Source: Phycisphaerae bacterium (lineage in GTDB: Bacteria; Planctomycetota; Phycisphaerae; UBA1845; PWPN01). Taken from it: DNA of 64,000 nucleotides. Location: NCBI GenBank assembly GCA_018003015.1, contig JAGNEZ010000020.1, positions 31,052 to 95,051 of the forward strand, in the 5' to 3' direction. This document shows, piece by piece, positions 41,631 through 51,100 of the stretch; the stretch's first letter is position 1, and each line of letters opens with the position of its first letter. Made by a program: the position numbers and the translations under genes. A model generated the notes under the pieces. It saw only the letters and a program-made list of their open reading frames with translations. It was not told where the DNA came from and did not search any database.

Positions 41631-44600
41631 GTGAAACATACTTGTGCTGCATGTCTCACCGCGATTGGCGCGGTGGCCGTCCATGCGAGTATCCTGCTCG
41701 CCCAGGGGACTTTCCACTTCGAGGACAATTTCGACCGGGATCCCTGGGACAACGGCCAGACGAACACCGCCTTGCCCGCCTGGAGTACCCCGGGAACCCT
41801 CTACACTCCGCCGACCGATGGGTCGCCGATTCTGGCCGAGGTGGTGGTTAACGGAACGTCCTTCCAGATCCGCCTCAACAACGAGACGTACCTCGATCTG
41901 ACCGACGCCGACCTGGGGACCGGTTCCGTGGGCATCATGTCCTGGGCACAGCGCGGCGGGGCCCCCTACCGCGGCACCATTTGCGAGAGCCTTAAAGTTC
42001 TAAATGCCCTGAGCGCGGTGACCCTCCAGGAGACCTGGCAGCTGCCTTCCTCGGTTCCGACCACCTGGACCTATCCGGCTCTGGCCCAGGCCGACGGGAC
42101 TGCTGCCAACGAGGCCATCGTAAAGGGCGCGTTCGAGTGGGATTTCATCACCGGCAGTATCGTGGAAAACTCCGGCGTGTACGCCTGGGCCACGTCCGCC
42201 GGGGCCCACACCGACTTCATCGGCCCGATCCTGGCCTACAACGGCCCCGGAGCCAACGACTGGACCGACTACCGCGTGCGGACCCGGATCGTTTCGATCG
42301 ATGACGACGGCATCGGCTTGATCGTGCGCTATCGCGAGGAAACCGGTACCACGAGTTTCTACCGGATCACGTTCTGTGCCCAGGCCACCGGAACCGGTGT
42401 CACCAGAGCGTTTCAGGGCGTCAGCATTCAGAAGGCGGTTTACGACAAGATCGCCAAGACCGCCCAGTGGACCGACATCGGCTCCTCCGATAGCTTCGTA
42501 TACACCAAGGGCGTGATGTTCGACGTGGCCGTCACCGTGCGTAACAACGGGAGCCAGACCGACTTTGCCATTGACGTCATCCACGATCCCAAGGGTGCCG
42601 CCACGGTGATTTCGACCATCAATTTCAGCGACGCGACGAATCCGATCACTGCCGGCAGCCCCGGCCTCCAGCAATGGGGCAACAACTCGAACCGGTGGCT
42701 CAGCTACGGCGGAACGGACACGCCGTTCGTCGAGACCCTGGATGCCACGCCGGTCACCCTGCTGGGCAACATCTTCCCGACGGGTTACGCCAACTGGGTG
42801 AGTATCTACGACAGCTCCAACTGGTTGGATTTCTATACCAACGGCACCACCTTCCAGGACAACCTCCCGGCCTTTGGGATCACTCTGGATACGCAGGACC
42901 TCATGGAGGCCTCCGATGGAAGGTACAAGCCGGACAGTACCGTCGCGACGGATGGGAAGTTCACGCCGTTCTACCTCTACAAGAGCGGCTTCAACGCCGA
43001 GGCCAACTACACCCTGCAGGCCAACCTCCGGAGCTTTGACGACGACGGGTTCGGTCTGATCTTCGGCTACCAGAACGAGAGCAACTACTTCCGGGTCGGC
43101 CTGCGCGCTCAGGCCGCCGCCAACTACGGCTTTGCGACCGGCATCTCCGTCCAGAAGGTCGTCGGCGGAACGGTTTCGCAGATCGCCTTGGTGACGACCA
43201 AGCCGACGCGAGCCCAGATGGCGGGTCTCTGGCTCCAGAAGTTCGCCACCGGGGCGATCGAGATGAGTGAGAACCCGGCCCTGTACGACGCGGCCCATAA
43301 TCCGGGCATCGAGTTCCAGGGACCCCGGCTGGTGCGCGGCGACGTCAACTGGACCGACTACACCTGGGAGGCGGTCATCGAAGCCCAGGACAACGACGGA
43401 ATCGGGTTGCTTTTCCGCTATCAGGATGAGCAGAACTTCTACCGGCTCACCTTCCAGTCCGAGGCTCAGACGGCGTCGGGAGCGCCGCCCGCAGGCATCA
43501 GCCTGCAGCGCGCGGTCAACGGTGTCTATTCGGAGCTGTTCCGGGATATCGATCCGACCAAAGCCGGCGACAACGATGTCGATGCGACCTCCGGATTCGT
43601 TTACAGTGACGTCCAATCGGTCGTCGGCTACAAGATCTGGCGGCCTCGCATCGTGGCCGTCGGCGGGACTTTCCACCTGGAGATCGATGCGATCCTCACC
43701 GACGGGACGGAGTACAAGAACTACTACACCGCCACGGTGACCGACCCGGCACCGCTGACCCATGGCCGGGTGGGCATTCACACCTGGGGTCACAACGCCA
43801 ATGAGTTCCGCGATTTCAAGGTGACTCTGGCCGGCAAAGCCGAACCGGAGTTCTTCGACGGGCACAACAACGCCGACGTGAAGGGCTGGGTCGACGCCAC
43901 CATCGCGACCATGTCCGATCCCACCGCCGTTGAAGGCGAGACGGCTGGGGACTCCGGCACCGCCGCCGGTTGGCCGATCTCGGGATTCGGCATCAGCGTC
44001 AACCTGAATGCCCTGAACGTGCGCGACAACCGCTACATTCAGGGCACCAACCAGGATCCGGACAATCTGAACGCCGGCACCGTGGACTTCGAGGGCCCCC
44101 GGGCCGTGGTCGGTTCCACCGGGTGGGCAGATTACATCTACTCCGTCGATGTCCGGACGTTCGACAATGACGGACTCGGCATCGTCTTCCGTTACCTCAA
44201 CGAGAACAACTTCTACCGGCTCATGTTCATGAACCAGGACGGAAACACACTCGGGCCGCCTCCGCGAGGTGTCTCCGCCCAGAAACGGTTGAACGGCACT
44301 TACTCGAAGGTCTTCTGGAGCGGCGACGGCGGCGACGACTTCATCTATACTCCCGGTGAACGCTGGCACGTCGATCTCGTCGCCCAGGGGGACAACTTCA
44401 CCGTCAAGGTGACCCAGCTCGACGGCGACGTCGATGGCGACGGCAAGACCGAGTACAACTTCGCATTCTCCGACCCGACCGATCCCATCCTGACCGGCAA
44501 GGTCGGCGTGACGTCATGGGGGGCGAGAGAGGTGGCCAACGAGGCGAACACCATCCTGGGAGGTCTCGACTGGACGAAGAACTTCGTCGAAGGTGCCGTG

Positions 44601-44858
44601 TTCGACAACATCGTGGTCGACGGCACCAGGAATCGGGTAGCCCCGGATCTCAATGACGACACGGTCATCGATGCGGCTGATTTCCAGCTCTGGAGCGCCT
44701 GCTTCACCGGACCGGAGATCCCGCTGGTTGATCCGACAGAAACCTGTTCGCGTTCGGACGTCGACGTCGACGGCGACGTCGACCAGGACGACTTCGGCCT
44801 GTTCCAGCGATGCTACAGTGGGGCAGGTCGCGCGTTTGACCCGCACTGTGTGGATTGA
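41631..44858 (+). CDS. Large secreted protein with repeated lectin-like domains and dockerin-like C-terminus
   Basis: A 1,075-aa exported protein. GTG at 41631 with AAGGAG upstream; signal peptide about 1-25 (TAIGAVAVHASILLAQG). Four full copies of a concanavalin A-like (LamG/DUF1080-like) module are visible, each with an Asp/Asn-Asp-Gly motif: IDDDGIGLIVRY (about residue 225), FDDDGFGLIFGY, QDNDGIGLLFRY and FDNDGLGIVFRY, plus an N-terminal half module. The C-terminus has two EF-hand-like loops, DLNDDTVIDAADFQLW and DVDVDGDVDQDDFGLF, which is the dockerin type I pattern. It probably binds glycans and joins a surface complex. Downstream is a terminator, so it ends the operon started by the pseudopilin. 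Confidence 0.82.
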   Translation: MKHTCAACLTAIGAVAVHASILLAQGTFHFEDNFDRDPWDNGQTNTALPAWSTPGTLYTPPTDGSPILAEVVVNGTSFQIRLNNETYLDLTDADLGTGSVGIMSWAQRGGAPYRGTICESLKVLNALSAVTLQETWQLPSSVPTTWTYPALAQADGTAANEAIVKGAFEWDFITGSIVENSGVYAWATSAGAHTDFIGPILAYNGPGANDWTDYRVRTRIVSIDDDGIGLIVRYREETGTTSFYRITFCAQATGTGVTRAFQGVSIQKAVYDKIAKTAQWTDIGSSDSFVYTKGVMFDVAVTVRNNGSQTDFAIDVIHDPKGAATVISTINFSDATNPITAGSPGLQQWGNNSNRWLSYGGTDTPFVETLDATPVTLLGNIFPTGYANWVSIYDSSNWLDFYTNGTTFQDNLPAFGITLDTQDLMEASDGRYKPDSTVATDGKFTPFYLYKSGFNAEANYTLQANLRSFDDDGFGLIFGYQNESNYFRVGLRAQAAANYGFATGISVQKVVGGTVSQIALVTTKPTRAQMAGLWLQKFATGAIEMSENPALYDAAHNPGIEFQGPRLVRGDVNWTDYTWEAVIEAQDNDGIGLLFRYQDEQNFYRLTFQSEAQTASGAPPAGISLQRAVNGVYSELFRDIDPTKAGDNDVDATSGFVYSDVQSVVGYKIWRPRIVAVGGTFHLEIDAILTDGTEYKNYYTATVTDPAPLTHGRVGIHTWGHNANEFRDFKVTLAGKAEPEFFDGHNNADVKGWVDATIATMSDPTAVEGETAGDSGTAAGWPISGFGISVNLNALNVRDNRYIQGTNQDPDNLNAGTVDFEGPRAVVGSTGWADYIYSVDVRTFDNDGLGIVFRYLNENNFYRLMFMNQDGNTLGPPPRGVSAQKRLNGTYSKVFWSGDGGDDFIYTPGERWHVDLVAQGDNFTVKVTQLDGDVDGDGKTEYNFAFSDPTDPILTGKVGVTSWGAREVANEANTILGGLDWTKNFVEGAVFDNIVVDGTRNRVAPDLNDDTVIDAADFQLWSACFTGPEIPLVDPTETCSRSDVDVDGDVDQDDFGLFQRCYSGAGRAFDPHCVD

Positions 44859-44954
44859 CCCGGCCGACGGCTGCCCAACCGTTCTGAACGGCGGGTGGCT
44901 GTGGGCGATGGGCGTCGACCGCTGATCCGACGCCGGTCCTCTCTACTCGTGAGG

Positions 44955-44996
44955 AAAGGGCGGCCACAGGGATCCAGTATCCCGTGGCCGCCCTTT
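44955..44996 (+). terminator. Rho-independent terminator after the lectin-like gene
   Basis: AAAGGGCGGCCACAGGGAT (44955-44973), a 5-base loop, then ATCCCGTGGCCGCCCTTT (44979-44996) form a stem of about 18 bp with one bulge and a T end. It isolates the lectin gene from the giant protease gene downstream. Confidence 0.82.
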
Positions 44997-45103
44997 GTCA
45001 TGGGGGCTGCAGATCCGTCGGGAATGAGAGTCGCCCTCGCGTCCTGGAATGGAAATGCTCCGACTCGAAGCGTAGGATCATTGGGCAGAGGAGGATACGA
45101 AGC

Positions 45104-48100
45104 GTGCGGTGTGTTATCGGTCGTGAGTGGATCTCGCGCCGGTTGATCGGCGCGGGCCAGGCTCAGTTCCGCGCGCTGAAGAACGGCCGCGTCTTGCGAT
45201 GCGGCCTGACGCTGGTTCTGACGGCATTTCTGACCGCCCCCGGCCCCCGGATCGCCTCCGGAACGTCGATCCGGTGGCGCAATCCTGCACCCGACGGACC
45301 GGAAGCTACGGCGAGCGAGGTCCGCTCCGATCACCATGTTCTGGTGGAATTTCCCTTTCCCCTGAGTGTTCAACAGCGGGCAGAGGTCGAGGGGTCCGGC
45401 CTGAAGCTGCTGGCGTATCTGGGGGATCATGCCTACTTCGCAGTCCGGCTGGCCGCCAAGGAGCAAGCCGGGGCAGCGTCCGGCATCAGCTCTTCGGCGG
45501 ATATCCAGCCCATTCGTCGTGAGTGGAAGCTGCACCCCAGACTGAGCGCCGGCCCCCCCCCGGACTGGGCGATGATCCCGGCGGCCACCGCAAGACAGGA
45601 GCGACGGCATCAGACACCCGCACCCGAGATCGAAGCGGTTGCGTCGGACGCGGTGCTGGCCGCCTACATCCTCTTTCACGGCGATGTGCTCCTCGTGCCG
45701 GAGGCGGTGAACGCCTGCGCTCGCCACGGAGCCGTCGTGCGTGCCCAGCTCCCCTCCGTCAACGGCCTAGTCATCGAGATGCCACTCGGCGTCGTGTTCG
45801 CCCTGGCCGACGAGGACGCCGTCCAGTGGATCGAGCCGGCCCTGCCGCGAATGAGCGAGGTCAACGATAGTGCTCGCATCGTTACGCAGGTGGACCTCGT
45901 CCAGGCCGCACCGTACGGGCTTGACGGCTCGGGAATCAACGTCCTGCTGTACGACGGCGGCACGGCCTGGCCCGACCATCCCGACTTCGGGGGCCGGGTC
46001 CTCGTTCGCGACCCCTCGGGCCTGAGCAGCCATGCGACCCACGTGGCCGGCACCCTCGCCGGCAGTGGCAAGGCCGGCGACGGCCGCTACCGAGGCATGG
46101 CCCCCGGCGTGGTGATCCAGTCGTACGGCTTTCAGTACGATGAGTCCGGCGTTTTTCTCTACTCCAATCCTGGAGACATCGAGGCCGACTACCGCGAGGC
46201 GATTCTCACCGACGGCGCCGAGATGGCCAGCAATTCAATCGGCTCGAACGTCGCCAGGAACGGTTTCCCCTGTGAGCTCGAAGGCAGCTACGGGGTCACC
46301 TCCGCGGTCATCGACGCCATCGTGGCAGGCAGTCTGGGCGCGCCCACGCGGGTCGTCTGGGCGGCGGGTAACGAACGAAACGGCGGCCGATGCGGCCTGG
46401 CTTACGCCACCATCGGCCCACCCGCGCCGGCCAAGAACCCGATCATCGTCGGAGCGGTCAACTCGAATGACGACTCGATGACCTGGTTCTCCGGTTGGGG
46501 ACCGACCGACGATGGCCGGCTTCGTCCAGATGTCGTCGCCCCGGGTTGCCAGGCGAGCGATGACCGCGGCGTGACCTCGACCGGCCTGGACGGGGGATAC
46601 ACCGCCCTGTGCGGGACGTCCATGGCCACACCCGCGGTGGCCGGCGTGTCCGCCCTTCTGTTGCAGGACTACAAGCGACTCTATCCGGGTACCCCCTTGC
46701 CCCCTAACGCGATGCTTAAGGCCGTCCTGGCCCAGACCGCGGCCGACCTCGGCATCGTGGGCCCGGACTACCAGACGGGCTATGGCTCGGTTCGAGCACG
46801 CGAAGCCGTGGATCTGCTCCGCACCGGCAGCCTGCGGCAGGGCTCGCTCTCGCAAGGCGAGAGCAAAACGTACCTCTTAAAGGTTCCACCGGGAACGGCG
46901 AGCTTGAAAGCCACTGTGGCTTGGGACGACCCGCCGGCCGCGGTCAATACGATTCCCACCCTGGTCAACGATCTGGACGTCGTCGCCATCGGACCGGCGG
47001 GCACCGACATTCACTATCCCTGGACGCTGGAGCCCACGCACCCGGAACGGGAGGCCGCCCGCACCCAGCCGGATCGGCTGAACAACCTCGAGCAAGTCGT
47101 GGTCGAATCACCCGAGCCGGGCTTGTGGATGGTGCGTATTCACGGCTATACCGTGCCCGTGGGTCCCCAGAGTTTCTCCCTGGTGGCGACGCCCAGCTTG
47201 GTGGGCTGCTCCGCGACGGGAACAATGTCCCTCGGCGCCGAGGAGTACCGCTGCGACGGCGGCGTGGTCGTCACCGTCAACGATTGCGATCTGAACGTCG
47301 ATCCGGCAGTCGCAGATGCGACCACGGTCCGAATCGCCTCCACGAGCGATCCGGCCGGCCGCGATCTGGTCCTGACCGAGATCGGGCCGGATACCGGCGC
47401 GTTCACCGGCAGGATGGCCCTCTTCCGCACACCCTCACCCGATCAGTTACTCGTGCTTCATGGCGATACCCTGACGGCGACGTATTACGACGCCGATGCC
47501 GGTGCCGGACTTCCGGCGGAGACGGAGGCTTCGGCGGCCGTGGATTGCGTGGCCCCGGTGATGTCCGACCTCAAGGTCGAGGAGCTGACCGCCCTGGGCG
47601 CCGTGGTCTCCTTCACCACCGATGAGCCTTCCTTCGCCCGCGTGCGATTCGGTTCTGCCTGCGGTGCCCTGGATCGCACGGCGGTCGGCGCCGCGATCGA
47701 CCGGACTCACAGGCTGGTGCTGAATGGGCTGCTGCCCGCGACGCGTTACGAGTACCTTATCGAGGTCACCGATGCGGCCGGCAATCTCACCCGTGAGGAT
47801 GCCGGTGGATCCTGTATGGCATTCGCGACGCCCGATGCCCCGGACTACCATACCCAGCACTTCCTGCTCGATGCCGGGGCGCTCAACCACAAGAGCCTCC
47901 TGTTCACGCCTGACGGGTCCATCGACTACTACGCCGTCTGCGTCCAGCCTATCGTGGAATTGCCCGTCGATCCGACCGGCGGTGCCTGGCTTCGAAACGT
48001 CTCCGAGGTGACCTTGAGCGATGGCCGGCAGGTGTCTCTCTACGGATCATCGTACAACGCTTTCTACGTGAACGGTGAGGGCACGATCACCTTCGATCAG

Positions 48101-51100
48101 TGGGATGACACCTCCGGGGATATCCTCGGCAGGCACTTCGCCGTGCCTCGGATCTCCGCCCTGTTCGAGTGGTTCACGCCCGCCGAGGCCGGGCACGTCA
48201 GCTGTAAGCAGCTGGCGGATCGGGCTGCGATCACCTGGGAACAGGTGCGCGACGCCGCTACCGGGGGATCCAGCACGTTCCAGGCCGAACTGTTCTTCGA
48301 CGGGCGGATTCGCCTTTCCTGGCTGGATATCAACGCGAACGATCCGCTGGTCGGTCTCTCCCGCGGCGGCGGCATACCGGTTGACTACCTGGAGAGCCGT
48401 TTGGGCGACACCGAAGCCTGTGTGGCAGACGCGCTGCGAATCACTCCTGCCGGCCCCCTGGCTGCTCGCGGCTTGGCGGGAGGGCCGTTCTCGCCGGCGT
48501 GCCGTACCTTGACGCTGACCAATGTCTCTGAACCGCCCGCGAGCCTGCCCTGGTCGACCGAGGCCGGAGCCTCCTGGGTATCGGTCACGCCGGACCGCGG
48601 CGAGCTGCCGCCCGGTGGCTCCCAGGACGTCGAGCTTTGCGTTGCCGCAGATGCCGACAGTCTTCCGGTGAGCATGATTGAGTATCTGGTCGATGTGCGG
48701 TTCATTAATGCGATCACCGGCCTCGTCCAGGCTCGGGCGGTCCAACTTGCGGTGCAGGCCACGTCGCCTCCCACGGCCCATGACGTGCTGGCGGCGACCG
48801 CGCTCGATGTGCCGGTGGAGATCGGGCTCGTCGTCGACGATGATGGACGGCCAGCCCCACCCGGGAAGCTCGTCTTCCGAGCCGTGTCCAACCCCGACCA
48901 TGGTCGGCTCAGCACCATCGACGACACCGGGCGGTTGACCTACACGCCAAACGCGGGATTCGAGGGTATCGATCAGTTTGCCTACCAGGCCGGCGACGGC
49001 GGTGTCGCTCCCGACGGCGGCGACTCGAACGTGGCCCGCGTCACGATCCGCGTCATCGGACCGCCGAGGCCCGCGGTTCATCCCGTTCCCGCCGACGGAG
49101 CGGCCCGCGTACCGGTCGACGAGCCGTTCCTGGCCGCCGAGGCCGTGGATACCAGCCGGCTACGCGGTGGGATCGTCGCCGCCGCCTACCCGGCCGACGT
49201 CAGCGATCCCCATTTCACGGATGTCCGCGACAAGATCATGACCACCGGTCGGTTCAGCGACATCGGTATCATCCACACCGGTCGAGTGACCCCCGCGCCC
49301 GCCGATCTGAAGGCGTTCGACGCGGTGGTTGTCTGGAGCAACGATCAGTTCGCCGATCCTTTCACCCTGGGCGACCGGCTGGCCGATTACGTCGACGGCG
49401 GCGGGGGAGTGGTCCTGGCGGTGTTCGCCAACGTGAACGTGCGTTCTTTCAGCGCCCTTGCCGGTCGGTTCCTGCTCGACGACTACTTCTGCATCAGCTA
49501 TCCAGGTCACAACGCCTTCCCGCCACTCCTCGACGGGCCGCGACAGTCACTCGACCGCGTCTTTCTGCCCGGCCATCCCACGATGAGTGGGGTAACCCGG
49601 TTCGACGGCGGTAATCGGAGTTTCCGAATCTGGTCCTCCTATCTGGTCGAGGGCGCATCCTTCGTCGCCAACTGGAGCGATGGAGCTCCGCTGATCACGG
49701 TTCGCGAGATCAACGGAACGCCGCGCGTCGACCTGGCACTGCACCCGCCGTCAGATACGGTGGAAGAGGAGTTCTGGGAGTCGAACACCGACGGGGGATT
49801 GATCCTTGCCAACGCCCTGGCCTTCGCGGCCGGCCGCAGCGGCTGCGCCACCACCTACAATGTCTACTTCGGCACCGACAACCCGCCAGCCAATCTCGTC
49901 TGCGAGAATGTCCCGGATCCGCGATGTCCCATGCCCCCATCTCTTGGGTTGGGCACAACCTACTACTGGCAGATCGTGGCTCACAACAGGGCCGGGAGCG
50001 TGCCCGGCCCGGTCTGGTCCTTCCGAACCCCGGAGCACGCCAACATGGCCGTCGGCGACTCGGTGATGCCCTCCGACGACCTCGCGATCCCCTTCGGAAA
50101 CGCTGCGCTCGGCAGCGCTCGGCACGAACGCATCACTCTCCGGAACGCGCATGCCTCCGAGGTGCTGAGCCTCACCGGTCTGTCGCTGGTTCCGGCCGCC
50201 GACGTGGCCGAGGATTTCGAGAACCCCCTGACAGAGGACTGGAGGCCGGGGGGGCCCGGCCAGTGGACGGTGCAGGGTGGGGCGCTCCGGGCCTTGTCCT
50301 CGACGTCGGGATCGCGCATGCAGACGATGTACGGCCGGCGGACATGGCAGGACGCGTCAATTCGCCTCTCCTTGTGGCGAACCGGCAGTCCGTTTGTTGC
50401 CGCCGGCCTGGCCCTGCGGGCTTCCGAGGACTTCGATTGGGCGGCCGGCACTGGATCCGCCTATCTCGTCGGTTTGAGCGGTATGGGCTCGTTCTACGTG
50501 GCCCGCGTCGTCGGCGAGGAGTTCACCTTCCTGCAACCGTGGAGTAGCTTCAAGCCACAGAAGATCCTCACCGGGGCTAACGACGTCGTCGTCAGCCTCG
50601 TGGGGCCGGATATCGATGTGTATATCAACGCTCAGCTTGCCTGGGCCGGGCGTGACTTGACGATCGCCGGGCCGGGTCGCATCGCCTTGTTGGCCTACAG
50701 CGATCCACCCGGTACGCAGGATGCCACTCACTATTTCGACAGCGTCCAGGTGGGCCTGCCCCTGCCCCTGGCGGCGGCGCGGCAGGTCACTCTGGGCGGC
50801 CTGCTTCCGCTGGCGAGCCACGAAACCGGAACGGACACGCTCGTTCCGCGCCCTGAACTTTCCGCCGTGGTCGACCCCTCATCCGCGGCGGCCTTCTCCA
50901 TCGAGGTCGAGTTCGCCATGCCTGATCCCTGCGCAGGCTTCCAGTTGTCCGAGCCGCCGTCGGTTCCGGCTCAGCTTGCCCCAGGCGAGTCCATCGACCT
51001 CGGGGTCACTTTCCTGCCCGCCTGGCAGGGCGAACAGGCATGCGATGTCCTTCTCGTGGGAAACGACCTCGAGCAACCCCGGCAACGCGTGCACATGACC

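Noticed and set aside
42000..44369. 789-codon open frame antisense to the lectin-like gene
   Set aside because: It mirrors the repeated modules in the other strand, has no ribosome binding site, and GC-rich genes often have long antisense frames.
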